NCBI RefSeq assembly: GCF_900105355.1
Contig: NZ_FNSC01000001.1
Span: 2,604,001-2,668,000, forward strand
Origin: Pseudomonas anguilliseptica
Lineage (GTDB): Bacteria; Pseudomonadota; Gammaproteobacteria; Pseudomonadales; Pseudomonadaceae
Direction of reading: 5' to 3'
DNA length: 64,000 nucleotides
The number at the start of each line of letters is the position of its first letter. Positions within the stretch are counted from its first letter, which is position 1. Shown piece by piece: positions 17,196 to 27,611 of the stretch. Both the position numbers and the translations under genes were made by a program. Under the pieces are notes generated by a model. It saw nothing but the letters and a program-made list of their open reading frames with translations, searched no databases and was not told the origin of the DNA.

Positions 17196-18351
17196 CTAGC
17201 AGGCTACTGCCGGGACTGCGGCTTGGCAGGGCGTCACCGCGCAGAAACGGGTTGTACAGATTGGCGCAGGCGTCGCGCTGTTCGAATTGCGCGAGGTGAT
17301 CGGCGTTGTGGATCAGGGCGCAACTGGCCTGGGCGCAGGCGGCAGCAAAGTGTGCGTGCTCCCAGGGTTGAGTGAAGTGGTCATACTCGCCTGCCAGCAC
17401 CAGGGTCGGGCAGCTGGGGTGTTGTTGGAAACCCTGGAAGTCCAGCAGGCGCTGGCTGTTCTGCCGGTAGCGTTCGATATCGGCGGCTGACAAGCGCTGG
17501 ATCTGCCTCAGCAGTGCCTTGCGAAATACCGGGGCTACGCCAGTCTGTTCCAGGCGCAAAGGGTTGAGCAGGCCGGTCAGCGCACCATGGGCAAAGGCCT
17601 CGCAGCGCCCTTCGGCGAGTAATGCCAGGCCCTCCTGCAGCAGCAGGCGTGCACCGGGGCGGCCGAACGCGGTGATCCCGGCCAGCAATACGCGGGCGCA
17701 GTGCTCGGGGTGGCGGGCGGCGAACAGCGCGGCCAGGGCCGAGCCGTAGGACAGGCCAATTGGCATCAAGGGCGGTAGGTCGAGTTCATCGGCGAAGGCG
17801 GCGATCAGATTAGCCAGCTGTTCCAGGCTCAGGTCGGGCACCAGTTGCAGGTTGCCGCCTTGGCTGGGCAGGTCGAGCAGGATCACCGGGTGTTCGCTGA
17901 GCAGCTCGCTGACCTCGGCGGCAAACGAGCGAAAGCTCTGGAACGCGCCGCCCAGTAGCAGTACCGGCGGGCGTGGATCGTGGCTACGGCAGGCGTAGGC
18001 CTGGTAGTGCAGGCGCAGGTCGCCGAGGTGCAGCACCTGTGGGGCGTCGTTGAGTTGTGCGGCGCAGTAGTCGGTACGGTAATGCATATTGATCCCACCC
18101 CGGCGGTCGGCCGCCTGTCTTGCTTTTAATGGCAAGGTAAACATTCGGGTGGTTTTTGTTTACCTAACCTTCGGGCGGCTGATGGTCTGTGGTGTCACTG
18201 TTTCTCTGGCCGGCCAGCCGGGTGTGGGCTGGCGGCGTTACCGCGCATGCTGGCGAACGCGCTGTATACCGTCTGCCGCGCAGCGCTGGGCGTGGAGTGG
18301 CTCGACCGTTATACTCAGCGACTTTTTTCAACCGCCAGACCTGCCAAGACC

Positions 18352-19617
18352 ATGACTGAGTCCGTGCTCGACTATATGATCCGCCTGGGACAGGCCGCCC
18401 GCAGCGCTTCACGCGTGCTGGCGCGTGCCAGTACCGCGCAGAAGAATCGTGCCCTGCAGGCCGCCGCGGCCGCGTTGGATGCGGCCCGCAGCGATTTGAC
18501 CGCCGCCAACGAGCTGGACCTGGCCGCCGCACGCGCCAATGGTCTGGAGCCGGCCATGGTTGACCGTCTGGCGCTGACGCCGGCAGTGATCGACAGCATG
18601 ATCGAAGGCCTGCGCCAGGTCGCCACGCTGCCCGATCCTATTGGTGAGATCCGCGATATGCGTTACCTGCCGTCGGGAATTCAGGTCGGCAAGATGCGCG
18701 TGCCGCTAGGTGTGATCGGCATCATCTATGAGTCGCGCCCTAACGTGACCATCGACGCCGCCAGCCTGTGCCTGAAATCCGGTAACGCGACTATCCTGCG
18801 TGGCGGCTCCGAGGCGATTCATTCCAACCAGGCGATTGCCCGTTGCATTCAGCTCGGCCTGGCCGAGGCCGGTTTGCCTGCCAGCGCCGTGCAGGTGGTG
18901 GAAACCACTGATCGCGCTGTCGTTGGTGCATTGATCACCATGCCCGATTTTGTCGATGTGATCGTGCCGCGTGGTGGCAAGGGCCTGATCGAGCGCATCA
19001 GCCGTGACGCCAAGGTGCCGGTGATCAAGCACTTGGATGGTGTGTGCCACGTCTATATCGACGTCGCCGCCGACCTCGACAAGGCCATCCGTGTTGCCGA
19101 CAACGCCAAGACCCAGCGCTATTCGCCGTGCAACGCCATGGAAACCCTGCTGGTGCATGCCGCCGTGGCCGCTCAGGTGCTGCCGCCGTTGACCGCCATC
19201 TACCGCGACAAGGGTGTTGAGCTGCGTGGCGATGCCGCGACCCGCGCGCTGCTGGGCAGCGATGTGCTGGAAGCGAGCGAAGATGACTGGTTTGCCGAGT
19301 ACAACGCGCCGATTTTGGCGATCCGCATTGTCGACTCGCTGGATGCGGCCATTGAACACATCAACCATTACGGCTCGCAGCACACCGACGCGATCATCAC
19401 CGAGAACTTCAGTGATGCGCGGCGTTTCCTCACCGAAGTGGATTCCGCCTCGGTGATGGTCAACGCGTCGACCCGTTTCGCCGATGGCTTCGAGTACGGT
19501 CTGGGCGCAGAGATCGGCATTTCTACCGACAAGCTGCATGCACGTGGTCCGGTCGGCCTGGAAGGCCTGACCAGCGAGAAGTACGTGGTGTTCGGCGACG
19601 GGCACATTCGTACCTGA
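18352..19617 (+). CDS. proA: Gamma-glutamyl phosphate reductase
   Basis: This 421-residue enzyme reduces gamma-glutamyl phosphate to glutamate semialdehyde with NADPH in proline synthesis. I start at ATG 18352 ([17 protein letters not shown]), the family's usual start, rather than the longer frame from 18247. The catalytic Cys is in [13 protein letters not shown]. Other family blocks are [34 protein letters not shown] and [20 protein letters not shown]. It heads a dense run of + strand genes and diverges from the hydrolase. Confidence 0.97.
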   Translation: MTESVLDYMIRLGQAARSASRVLARASTAQKNRALQAAAAALDAARSDLTAANELDLAAARANGLEPAMVDRLALTPAVIDSMIEGLRQVATLPDPIGEIRDMRYLPSGIQVGKMRVPLGVIGIIYESRPNVTIDAASLCLKSGNATILRGGSEAIHSNQAIARCIQLGLAEAGLPASAVQVVETTDRAVVGALITMPDFVDVIVPRGGKGLIERISRDAKVPVIKHLDGVCHVYIDVAADLDKAIRVADNAKTQRYSPCNAMETLLVHAAVAAQVLPPLTAIYRDKGVELRGDAATRALLGSDVLEASEDDWFAEYNAPILAIRIVDSLDAAIEHINHYGSQHTDAIITENFSDARRFLTEVDSASVMVNASTRFADGFEYGLGAEIGISTDKLHARGPVGLEGLTSEKYVVFGDGHIRT

Positions 19618-19630
19618 TGGGGCGTACCTG

Positions 19631-20275
19631 ATGGCCCGACGCATCGGTCTGCTTGGCGGCACCTTTAATCCGGTGCATATCGGCCATCTGCGCAGCGCCG
19701 TGGAAGTGGCCGATGCGTTGCAGCTCGATGAGTTGCGCCTGATCCCTAGTGCGCGGCCGCCGCACCGCAGCGCACCAGAGGTCAGTGCCGAGGATCGCCT
19801 GGCCATGGTTCGGCTGGCGGTAGTCGATGCCGGGGTGCTGCAGGTGGATGATCGCGAGCTGCTGCGCGACAAACCGTCCTACAGCATCGACACCCTGGAG
19901 TCGCTGCGCAGCGAGTTGGCAGTGGACGATCAGCTGTTTCTGCTGCTGGGCTGGGATGCTTTCTGCGGTTTACCCAGTTGGCAGCGCTGGGATGAGTTGC
20001 TGCAGCACTGCCATATTCTGGTGCTGCAACGGCCCGATGCCGACAGTGAAGCGCCCGAGGCGCTGCGCAATCTGTTGGCGGCGCGCAGTGTGAGTGCCCC
20101 GTCGGCCCTGAGTGGGCCGAGTGGGCAGATTGCTTTTATCTGGCAGACACCTCTGGCGGTGTCGGCTACCCAGATCCGTTCGCTACTGGCGAGCGGAAAG
20201 TCGGCACGTTTTCTGGTGCCTGACGCGGTACTGGCCTATATCCATGCCCACGGACTGTACCGTGGCGCGAATTGA
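19631..20275 (+). CDS. nadD: Nicotinate-mononucleotide adenylyltransferase
   Basis: This 214-residue enzyme transfers AMP to nicotinate mononucleotide in NAD synthesis. The nucleotide-binding motif [11 protein letters not shown] is at residues 10-20, and the C-terminal [13 protein letters not shown] is the second family motif. It starts 13 bp after proA, in the conserved proA-nadD-rsfS-rlmH order. Confidence 0.96.
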   Translation: MARRIGLLGGTFNPVHIGHLRSAVEVADALQLDELRLIPSARPPHRSAPEVSAEDRLAMVRLAVVDAGVLQVDDRELLRDKPSYSIDTLESLRSELAVDDQLFLLLGWDAFCGLPSWQRWDELLQHCHILVLQRPDADSEAPEALRNLLAARSVSAPSALSGPSGQIAFIWQTPLAVSATQIRSLLASGKSARFLVPDAVLAYIHAHGLYRGAN

Positions 20276-20297
20276 ACACGAGGCAAACGAGTTACTT

Positions 20298-20684
20298 ATG
20301 ACTAAGGCAAAAGTGCAGAGCGAAGAGTTGGTCAAACTGGCCATCGCAGCCCTGGAAGAGATCAAGGCGCAGGACATCACCACCATCGATGTGCGCGGCA
20401 AGACCAGCATCACCGATTTCATGCTGATCGCCAGCGGCACCTCCAGCCGCCACGTCAAGTCGCTGGTCGACAATGTGCTAGAGAAGGTCAAGGAGCAGGG
20501 CGTACGCCCGATCGGCACTGAAGGCATGGATACCGGCGAGTGGGCACTGCTCGACCTCGGCGACATCGTGGTTCACGTGATGCTGCCAACCGCTCGCCAG
20601 TTCTATGACCTTGAGCGTCTGTGGCAAGGTGCCGAGCAGAGCCGTGCGCAGTTCAGCGCCGAGCCTGGCCCTGAACAGGAATAA
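20298..20684 (+). CDS. rsfS: Ribosomal silencing factor RsfS
   Basis: This 128-residue protein binds ribosomal protein uL14 and blocks subunit joining in starvation. I start at ATG 20298 ([16 protein letters not shown]). Family motifs are [38 protein letters not shown] and [13 protein letters not shown]. The gene lies between nadD and rlmH, as in most Gammaproteobacteria. Confidence 0.96.
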   Translation: MTKAKVQSEELVKLAIAALEEIKAQDITTIDVRGKTSITDFMLIASGTSSRHVKSLVDNVLEKVKEQGVRPIGTEGMDTGEWALLDLGDIVVHVMLPTARQFYDLERLWQGAEQSRAQFSAEPGPEQE

Positions 20685-20696
20685 GGACGCGTAGCG

Positions 20697-21164
20697 GTGC
20701 GGATCAAACTGATCGCCGTCGGCTCGCGGATGCCACGTTGGGTGGAAGAGGGCTGGCAGGAGTATGCCAAGCGCATGCCCAGCGAGTTGTCCCTGGAACT
20801 GGTGGGAATTCCGTTGACCACCCGCGGCAAGAATGCCGATGTGGCGCGGATGATCCGTCAGGAAGGCGAGGCCATGCTGGCCAAGGTTGCACCAGGGGAA
20901 CGCATTGTCACCCTGGAAGTCGAAGGGCGACCCTGGAGTACCGAGCAGCTGGCGGTCGAGCTCGAGAAGTGGCGCCTGGATGCGCGCACCGTCAACCTGA
21001 TGGTCGGGGGGCCGGAAGGGCTGGCGCCCGAGGTGCAGGCGCGCAGTGAGCAGCGCTGGTCGCTGTCGCCGCTGACCTTGCCGCACCCCTTGGTGCGGAT
21101 TCTGATTGGCGAACAGATGTATCGTGCTTGGACCGTGTTGTCCGGCCACCCCTACCACAAATAA
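20697..21164 (+). CDS. rlmH: 23S rRNA pseudouridine1915 N3-methyltransferase
   Basis: This 155-residue SPOUT methyltransferase acts on pseudouridine 1915 of 23S rRNA in assembled ribosomes. It starts at GTG 20697 (first residues [15 protein letters not shown]). The SPOUT knot is visible in [13 protein letters not shown] and [18 protein letters not shown], ending GHPYHK. It follows rsfS by 12 bp. Confidence 0.96.
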   Translation: MRIKLIAVGSRMPRWVEEGWQEYAKRMPSELSLELVGIPLTTRGKNADVARMIRQEGEAMLAKVAPGERIVTLEVEGRPWSTEQLAVELEKWRLDARTVNLMVGGPEGLAPEVQARSEQRWSLSPLTLPHPLVRILIGEQMYRAWTVLSGHPYHK

Positions 21165-21177
21165 CCAGCAGCCATCG

Positions 21178-23067
21178 ATGCCGCAACCAATTCGCCTCAA
21201 AGACCACGAGAAAGACGGCCGCCTGATCCGCAAACGCGCGGTGGTCGGTGCTGTGGTGGTTTTGCTGCTGACCTCGGTGCTCGTGGCGCGCATGTATTAC
21301 CTGCAGGTGGTGCAGTTCGAGCATCACACCACCCTGGCGGAAAACAACCGCATTCACGTGCAGCCGATCCCGCCGAACCGTGGTCTGATCTACGACCGCA
21401 ACGGGGTGATCATCGCCGATAACCGGCCCAGTTTCAGTCTGACCCTGACCCGTGAGCGCGCCGGTGACTGGCCGCAGGTGCTTGATGTGATTGTCGAAGT
21501 GCTGGAGCTGGGGCCGGATGAGCGTGCGCTGTTTGAACGGCGTGTGCGTCAGGGGCGGCGACCGTTCGAGCCGGTGCCGGTGCTGTTCGAACTGAGCGAG
21601 GAGCAGATTGCGCGTATCGCGATCAATCAGTTCCGTCTGCCTGGCGTTGAGGTATCCGCGCAGCTGGTGCGGCATTACCCGCAGGGCGAGCATTTTGCCC
21701 ATTCGGTAGGCTATGTCGGGCGAATTAACGAGAAAGAGCTGAAAGAGCTCGATCCGGTGGCCTACAGCGGCACGCACCATATCGGCAAGACTGGTATCGA
21801 GCGCTTCTATGAAGACGAGCTGCACGGTGAGGTGGGGTACGAGGAAGTCGAAACCAATGCCCGTGGCCGCGTGCTGCGTGTGCTCAAGCGCACCGACCCG
21901 TTGCCTGGCAAGGACATCGTACTGAGCCTCGATATTCGCTTGCAGGAAGCCGCCGAAAAGGCCCTGGCCGGTCGTCGTGGCGCGATTGTGGCGATTCAGC
22001 CGCAGACTGGCGAAGTGCTGGCGATGGTCAGTCAGCCGAGTTTCGATCCCAACCCCTTTGTTACCGGTATCGGCTTCAAGGCCTATGCCGATCTGCGTGA
22101 TTCGATCGACCGGCCGCTGTACAACCGTGTGTTGCGTGGCCTCTATCCGCCGGGCTCGACGATCAAACCGATGGTCGCGGTGGCGGGACTGGATGCTGGT
22201 GTAGTCACGCCGCAGACCCGGGTATTCGACCCCGGCTTCTATCAGCTGCCCAATCACAGTCACAAGTACCGCAACTGGAACCGTAGTGGCGACGGCTGGG
22301 TGGATATGGACCTGGCGATTGCCCGCTCCAACGACACCTATTTTTACTCGTTGGCGCATAAGATGGGCATCGACCGCATGCATGACTACATGTCCCGCTT
22401 CGGCCTGGGGCAGCGCGTTGCGTTGGACATGTTCGAGGAAACGGCCGGGCTGATGCCGTCGCGGGACTGGAAGCGGGCGCGTTACCGTCAGGCCTGGTAC
22501 CCCGGTGAAACGCTTATTCTCGGCATTGGTCAGGGCTATATGCAGACCACGCCACTGCAACTGGCTCAGGCCACGGCGCTGATGGCCACACGCGGCAAGT
22601 GGATTCGCCCACACCTGGCCAAGACCATTCAGGGCCGTGCGCCAGTCGACCCGAACCCGCTGCCGGATATTGTGCTGCGTGATCCGGCGTTCTGGGATAA
22701 CGGCCGTCATGGTATGGAGCAGGTGATGCACGGCCCGCGTGGCACCGCGCGCAAGGTTGGCGATGCCGCGCTGTACCGGATGGCCGGCAAGAGCGGTACC
22801 GCCCAGGTGGTGGCGATCAAACAGGGTGAGAAATACGACCGCAGCAAGGTCGCCGAACGCCACCGTGACCACGCCCTGTTCGTCGCCTTTGCGCCTGCGG
22901 ATAACCCGCAGATTGCCGTATCGGTGATGGTCGAGAACGGCGAGTCCGGCTCCGGCGTTGCCGCGCCTGTGGTCAAGCAGGTGATCGATGCCTGGTTGCT
23001 GGATGAAAACGGTCAGTTGAAAGCCGAATATGCTCCGCCTGTGGCGGCTGAGGTCGCTGCGCCATGA
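21178..23067 (+). CDS. mrdA: Penicillin-binding protein 2, elongasome transpeptidase
   Basis: This 629-residue protein crosslinks lateral-wall peptidoglycan with RodA. The start is ATG 21178, 13 bp after rlmH. One N-terminal membrane helix (VVGAVVVLLLTSVLVARMYY) is followed by a PBP dimerisation domain and the transpeptidase domain. The active-site motifs are PPGSTIKPM (Ser-x-x-Lys), SND and KSGTAQ. Its stop overlaps rodA. Also called pbpA in Pseudomonas. Confidence 0.96.
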   Translation: MPQPIRLKDHEKDGRLIRKRAVVGAVVVLLLTSVLVARMYYLQVVQFEHHTTLAENNRIHVQPIPPNRGLIYDRNGVIIADNRPSFSLTLTRERAGDWPQVLDVIVEVLELGPDERALFERRVRQGRRPFEPVPVLFELSEEQIARIAINQFRLPGVEVSAQLVRHYPQGEHFAHSVGYVGRINEKELKELDPVAYSGTHHIGKTGIERFYEDELHGEVGYEEVETNARGRVLRVLKRTDPLPGKDIVLSLDIRLQEAAEKALAGRRGAIVAIQPQTGEVLAMVSQPSFDPNPFVTGIGFKAYADLRDSIDRPLYNRVLRGLYPPGSTIKPMVAVAGLDAGVVTPQTRVFDPGFYQLPNHSHKYRNWNRSGDGWVDMDLAIARSNDTYFYSLAHKMGIDRMHDYMSRFGLGQRVALDMFEETAGLMPSRDWKRARYRQAWYPGETLILGIGQGYMQTTPLQLAQATALMATRGKWIRPHLAKTIQGRAPVDPNPLPDIVLRDPAFWDNGRHGMEQVMHGPRGTARKVGDAALYRMAGKSGTAQVVAIKQGEKYDRSKVAERHRDHALFVAFAPADNPQIAVSVMVENGESGSGVAAPVVKQVIDAWLLDENGQLKAEYAPPVAAEVAAP

Positions 23068-24209
23068 ACAGTAATTTTGACCGCAACCTGTCTTCCGAAG
23101 ACCTGCTGCGTCGCCGCGCGACCATCCTGCAGCGTCTGCACATCGACGGCATTTTGCTGCTGTTATTGCTGGTGCTGGCCACTGGCAGCCTGTTTATCCT
23201 GTATTCGGCCAGTGGCAAGAACGTCGACCTGCTGATGAAGCAGGCCACCTCCTTCGGGATCGGCCTGGTCGGTATGTTTATCATCGCCCAGTTCGAACCA
23301 CGCTTTATGGCCCGCTGGGTGCCGCTGGCCTATGTCGGCGGTGTGGCCTTGCTGGTGGCGGTGGATGTCATGGGGCATAACGCCATGGGCGCCACGCGCT
23401 GGATCAATATCCCCGGAGTGATCCGTTTCCAGCCCTCGGAATTCATGAAAATCATCATGCCGGCAACCATCGCCTGGTACCTGTCCAATCGCAGCCTGCC
23501 GCCGCGCCTCAAACATATCTGCATCAGCCTGGCGATGATCATCGTGCCCTTTGTGCTGATTCTGCTGCAGCCTGATCTGGGCACGTCTTTGCTGATCATC
23601 GCTTCGGGTGGCTTTGTGCTGTTTATCGCCGGCCTGCAGTGGCGTTGGGTGATCGGCGCGGTGGCGGCGGTGGTGCCGATTGCCATCGGTATGTGGCTGT
23701 TTGTCATGCGTGATTATCAGAAGCAGCGGGTGCTGACCTTTCTCAACCCGGAAAGTGACCCGCTGGGCAGTGGCTGGAACATCATCCAGTCCAAGGCGGC
23801 GATTGGATCGGGCGGAGTGCTCGGCAAAGGCTGGCTGCAGGGCACTCAGTCGCACCTGGATTTTCTGCCGGAGAGCCACACCGACTTCATCATCGCCGTG
23901 TTGGCCGAGGAGTTCGGCCTGGTTGGCGTGTGTTTGTTACTGCTGGTGTACATGCTGTTGATCGTGCGTGGCCTGGTGATTACCGTGCAAGCGCAGACGC
24001 TGTTCGGTAAGCTGCTCGCCGGCGCGCTGACCATGACCTTCTTCGTTTATGTCTTCGTCAATATCGGTATGGTCAGCGGCCTGCTGCCGGTAGTGGGTGT
24101 ACCGCTGCCATTTATCAGTTATGGCGGCACTTCGCTGATTACCCTGCTGGCGGGATTTGGAATTTTGATGTCGATCCACACTCATCGTAAGTGGATGACA
24201 CAGGCTTGA
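23064..24209 (+). CDS. rodA: SEDS glycosyltransferase RodA
   Basis: This 381-residue polytopic protein polymerises glycan strands with PBP2. It has about ten hydrophobic segments. SEDS motifs include FQPSEFMK, LQPDLGTSLLI, LPESHTDFIIAVLAEEFG and PVVGVPLPFISYGGTS. ATG 23064 overlaps the mrdA stop by four bases, so the two are translationally coupled. Confidence 0.97.
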   Translation: MNSNFDRNLSSEDLLRRRATILQRLHIDGILLLLLLVLATGSLFILYSASGKNVDLLMKQATSFGIGLVGMFIIAQFEPRFMARWVPLAYVGGVALLVAVDVMGHNAMGATRWINIPGVIRFQPSEFMKIIMPATIAWYLSNRSLPPRLKHICISLAMIIVPFVLILLQPDLGTSLLIIASGGFVLFIAGLQWRWVIGAVAAVVPIAIGMWLFVMRDYQKQRVLTFLNPESDPLGSGWNIIQSKAAIGSGGVLGKGWLQGTQSHLDFLPESHTDFIIAVLAEEFGLVGVCLLLLVYMLLIVRGLVITVQAQTLFGKLLAGALTMTFFVYVFVNIGMVSGLLPVVGVPLPFISYGGTSLITLLAGFGILMSIHTHRKWMTQA

Positions 24210-24217
24210 TTGGGATT

Positions 24218-25237
24218 ATGAATTCAATGCAAAACGCGCGTGGTTGGATGGTACGTACTGCACCTTGGCTGGCGTTGGTCGGGGTGTGCGCAGTGGCTCA
24301 GCCCGCGCTGGCTGGAGATTATCAGCAGTCGCCGCAGGTGGCTGAGTTTGTCGGTGAAATGACCCGTGACTATGGCTTTGCCGGCGAGCAGCTAGTCGAG
24401 CTATTCGCCCAAGTCGAGCGCAAGCAGGCGATCCTTGATGCCATCTCGCGTCCTGCAGAAAAGGCCAAGCCTTGGAAGGATTACCGGCCGATCTTTATCA
24501 CCGACAAGCGTATCAGCCAGGGCGTCGAATTCTGGAAGCAGCACGAGGAAACTCTGGCCCGCGCCGAAGCCGAGTACGGCGTGCCAGCCCAGGTAATCGT
24601 GGCGATCATCGGTGTGGAAACCTTCTACGGTGGCAATACCGGCAGCTGGCGAGTGATGGATGCCTTGTCGACCCTGGCCTTCGATTACCCGCCGCGTGCA
24701 CCGTTCTTCCGCAAGGAGCTGCGCGAGTTCCTCCTGCTGGCCCGTGAAGAGCAGGTTGAGCCGCTGAACATGACCGGCTCCTATGCCGGCGCCATGGGGC
24801 TGCCGCAATTTATGCCGAGCAGCTTCCGCGCCTACGCCGTGGACTTTGATGGCGACGGCCATATCAATATCTGGAACAATCCTACTGATGCCATCGGTAG
24901 CGTTGCCAGTTACTTCAAACGTCACCACTGGCAGCCGGGGCAACCGGTAGTCAGCGCCGCCACCGTCAAGGGTGAGCAGGCTGAGCAGGGCCTGACTGTA
25001 GGCCTGGACCCGGTGAAGAATGTCGGCGAGCTGCGTGCGTTGGGTTGGGCCAGTGCCGATCCGTTGGCTGACGATTTGCCGGTGACTGCCTTCCGTCTGG
25101 AAGGTGCTGATGGCGCCGAGTACTGGTTGGGCCTGCCTAACTTCTTTGTGATCACCCGCTACAATCGCAGTGTGATGTATGCCATGGCTGTTAATCAGCT
25201 GGCCGAGTTGCTGATTGATGCACGGGGTAAGAATTAA
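24218..25237 (+). CDS. mltB: Lytic murein transglycosylase B
   Basis: This 339-residue enzyme cleaves glycan strands to 1,6-anhydro products. I start at ATG 24218, not the 24191 frame that overlaps rodA. The N-terminus has a signal-type segment (TAPWLALVGVCAVAQPALAG) without a lipobox. The catalytic Glu is in VIVAIIGVETFYGGNTGS, with SYAGAMGLPQFMPSSFRAYA downstream. Its stop abuts the rlpA start. Confidence 0.93.
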   Translation: MNSMQNARGWMVRTAPWLALVGVCAVAQPALAGDYQQSPQVAEFVGEMTRDYGFAGEQLVELFAQVERKQAILDAISRPAEKAKPWKDYRPIFITDKRISQGVEFWKQHEETLARAEAEYGVPAQVIVAIIGVETFYGGNTGSWRVMDALSTLAFDYPPRAPFFRKELREFLLLAREEQVEPLNMTGSYAGAMGLPQFMPSSFRAYAVDFDGDGHINIWNNPTDAIGSVASYFKRHHWQPGQPVVSAATVKGEQAEQGLTVGLDPVKNVGELRALGWASADPLADDLPVTAFRLEGADGAEYWLGLPNFFVITRYNRSVMYAMAVNQLAELLIDARGKN

Positions 25238-26241
25238 TGTCGCGTTTGCCTTTCAAATTGGCTGCCTATGGCAGCCTGGCGCTGCTGCTGGCCAGTTGCT
25301 CGTCCACCCGTGCGCCGCAGCCAGTTGCGCCAGTGCAGCCGGGTGGGGCGATTTCCGGGCCGGGTGATTTCAGCCGGCCACACAAGGACGGCGCGCCCTG
25401 GTGGGATGTTGATGTATCGCGGATTCCCGATGCGGTGCCGATGCCGCACTACGGCCCGGTCAAAGCCAGTCCCTACACCGTATTCGGCAAGCAGTATTAC
25501 CCGATCTCCGATGCCCGTCGCTATCAGGCGGTTGGTCCGGCCTCCTGGTATGGCACCAAGTTCCACGGTCAGGCCACCGCCAACGGTGAAACCTATGACC
25601 TGTATGGCATGACCGCCGCACACAAAACCCTGCCGCTGCCGAGCTATGTGCGTGTAACCAACCTGGAAAACGGCAAGAGCGCGATTCTGCGGGTCAATGA
25701 CCGCGGACCGTTCTATTCCGACCGGATTATCGACCTGTCCTTCGCCGCCGCGAAGAAGCTCGGCTATGTCGAAAGTGGCACCGCGCGGGTCAAGGTCGAA
25801 GGTATCGATCCGCACGAGTGGTGGGCTCAGCAGGGTCGTCCAGTGCCTATGGTGTTGGCTGCGCCGCAGCAAGTCGCTCAGGCCCAGCCGGTGGCACAGC
25901 CTATCGCGCAGCCGGTTGAGCAATATTCACCGCCCCCGCAGCAGCATGCCGCCGCGGTGCTCCCCGTGCAGATTGACGCAAAAAAAAACGCTTCAGTCGG
26001 AGCCTCTGGCCTGTATCTCCAAGTGGCCGCCTTCGCCAATCCGGACGCTGCGGAGCTACTCCGGTCGAAGCTGAGCGAAACAGTGGCTGCGCCAGTGTTC
26101 GTCAGCTCAGTGGTGCGCAACCAGCAGATATTGCACCGCGTGCGTCTGGGGCCGCTGAGCAGCCAAAGCGAGGCTGAGCAGCTGCAGAGCAGCGTGCGTC
26201 TGGCCAATCTCGGTGAGCCGACCCTGGTCAAGGCAGACTGA
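25237..26241 (+). CDS. rlpA: Septal lytic transglycosylase / lipoprotein RlpA
   Basis: This 334-residue lipoprotein cleaves denuded glycan at the septum. The lipobox is LLASC near residue 21. The double-psi beta-barrel covers about residues 100-195 (ASWYGTKFHGQATANGETYD, TLPLPSYVRVTNLENGKS, VNDRGPFYSDRIIDLS). A Gln/Pro-rich linker leads to a C-terminal SPOR domain (SGLYLQVAAFANPDAAELL). It shares one base with mltB. Confidence 0.95.
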   Translation: MSRLPFKLAAYGSLALLLASCSSTRAPQPVAPVQPGGAISGPGDFSRPHKDGAPWWDVDVSRIPDAVPMPHYGPVKASPYTVFGKQYYPISDARRYQAVGPASWYGTKFHGQATANGETYDLYGMTAAHKTLPLPSYVRVTNLENGKSAILRVNDRGPFYSDRIIDLSFAAAKKLGYVESGTARVKVEGIDPHEWWAQQGRPVPMVLAAPQQVAQAQPVAQPIAQPVEQYSPPPQQHAAAVLPVQIDAKKNASVGASGLYLQVAAFANPDAAELLRSKLSETVAAPVFVSSVVRNQQILHRVRLGPLSSQSEAEQLQSSVRLANLGEPTLVKAD

Positions 26242-26362
26242 CAGGGCACTTATGCTTCTTCTGCGTGACTAAACAAACAACTCCGGCCAGCCAGCGGTTG
26301 GCCGGGGGATAAGCACCTTATGCCCACTGGGCCTGTTCACCATCAGCAATCTAGAGAGACGG

Positions 26363-27538
26363 ATGAATATCACCAGCTTTACGCAACGCGTTTTCCTATC
26401 ACTTTGCCTTCTCAGTGCATCGACTGCCTGGGCCAGTCAGCCAGCAATTCCTTCTGCACCACAGTTGGCGGCCAAGTCCTATGTGTTGCTGGATGCCGCC
26501 AGCGGCAAGGTGCTGGTGGAAAACAATGGTGATCAGCGTCTGCCGCCTGCCAGCCTGACCAAGCTGATGACGGCGTATATCGCCACCCTGGATATCCGCA
26601 AGGGCAAGATTGGCGAGCAGGACCTCGTGCCAGTCAGCGAGCACGCCTGGCGTACCGGTGGTGCCGCATCCGGTGGCTCGACCATGTTCCTGCCACTGAA
26701 CAGCCAGGCAACTGTGGATGATCTGTTGCATGGCGTGATCATTCAATCCGGCAACGACGCCAGTATTGCCCTGGCCGAGTACATCGCCGGCAGTGAAGAT
26801 GCCTTCGCCGACATGATGAACGAGACCGCTGCGCGTCTGGGCATGAGCAACAGCCACTTTATGAACGCCACTGGTCTGCCGCATCCGGAGCATTACTCCA
26901 GCGCCCATGACATGGCCATTCTGGCTCGCGCCATCATCAACGAAGACCAGCAGCACTATGCGATCTACGCGCAGAAGGAGTTCCTTTGGAACAACATCAA
27001 GCAGGGCAACCGCAACCTGCTGCTGTGGCGTGACAAGACCGTTGACGGTCTGAAGACCGGCCACACCGAAGAAGCCGGCTACTGCCTGGTGGCTTCGGCT
27101 GTACGTGATGGCGCGCGGATGATTACCTCGGTATTCGGTACCGTCAGCGAGTCGGCTCGTGCTGCGGAAACCCAGAAGCTGCTGACCTATGGCTTCCGTT
27201 TCTTTGAGACCCGCACCTTCTACAAGCAAGGCCAGGAGCTGGCCCAGGCCCAGGTGTGGAAAGGCGCTGTGCGTCAGGTCAAAGCCGGCCTCGGCGCTGA
27301 TCTGAGCCTGACACTGCCGAAAGGTCAGCTGGAAAAACTGCAGGCCGGCATGATGCTCAACCCGCAGCTGACCGCCCCGATTGCCCAGGGTGATGTGATC
27401 GGCAAGGTCGAAGTGAAACTGGGTGAAGAAGTGGTGCACAGCGCCGATCTAATCGCCCTTGAGGCTGTTGAGGAAGGTAGTTTCTTCCGCCGCCTGTGGG
27501 ATAGCATCAGCCTGTTCTTCTTCGGATTGTTCAACTGA
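26363..27538 (+). CDS. dacA: D-alanyl-D-alanine carboxypeptidase (PBP5 family)
   Basis: This 391-residue enzyme trims pentapeptide stems. An N-terminal signal peptide ends near ASTAWAS. Active-site motifs are SLTK (residues 66-69), SGN and KTG (DGLKTGHTEEAGYCLV). The C-terminal beta domain ends in an amphipathic membrane anchor (SFFRRLWDSISLFFFGLFN). Some Pseudomonas annotations call this locus dacC. Confidence 0.95.
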   Translation: MNITSFTQRVFLSLCLLSASTAWASQPAIPSAPQLAAKSYVLLDAASGKVLVENNGDQRLPPASLTKLMTAYIATLDIRKGKIGEQDLVPVSEHAWRTGGAASGGSTMFLPLNSQATVDDLLHGVIIQSGNDASIALAEYIAGSEDAFADMMNETAARLGMSNSHFMNATGLPHPEHYSSAHDMAILARAIINEDQQHYAIYAQKEFLWNNIKQGNRNLLLWRDKTVDGLKTGHTEEAGYCLVASAVRDGARMITSVFGTVSESARAAETQKLLTYGFRFFETRTFYKQGQELAQAQVWKGAVRQVKAGLGADLSLTLPKGQLEKLQAGMMLNPQLTAPIAQGDVIGKVEVKLGEEVVHSADLIALEAVEEGSFFRRLWDSISLFFFGLFN

Positions 27539-27611
27539 TAGCGTGACCAGCGCGCCCTTGCCGACCTGCAGGGGCGTTGTTGTTGCCACGGCTTACGAGG
27601 CCGATACTGCC

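Larger units (their letters stand above)
15662..18087 (-). pseudogene. Alpha/beta hydrolase with C-terminal PilZ-like extension, split by an IS5-family element
   Basis: The start is ATG at 18087 (complement), preceded by GGGGTGGGA. The N-terminal part has an alpha/beta hydrolase fold (PVLLLGGAFQSFRSF, VILLDLPSQGGN, nucleophile elbow IGLSYGSAL, AGEYDHFTQPWEHAHF, HNADHL), as in the hydrolase upstream of proA in other Pseudomonas. The IS at 16004-17195 cuts it. Removing the IS and one CTAG joins SSLL to AQSQLLQLEKRHETR in frame, giving a C-terminal RLPPSQRHARL...ELSELGFFGG segment that resembles a degenerate PilZ domain, with the stop at 15662-15664. Confidence 0.7.

Noticed and set aside
20992..22872. 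A long open frame on the minus strand (626 codons) opposite mrdA
   Set aside because: It is antisense to an intact PBP2 gene, is His/Arg-rich, has no domain signature, and reflects codon bias of the real gene.
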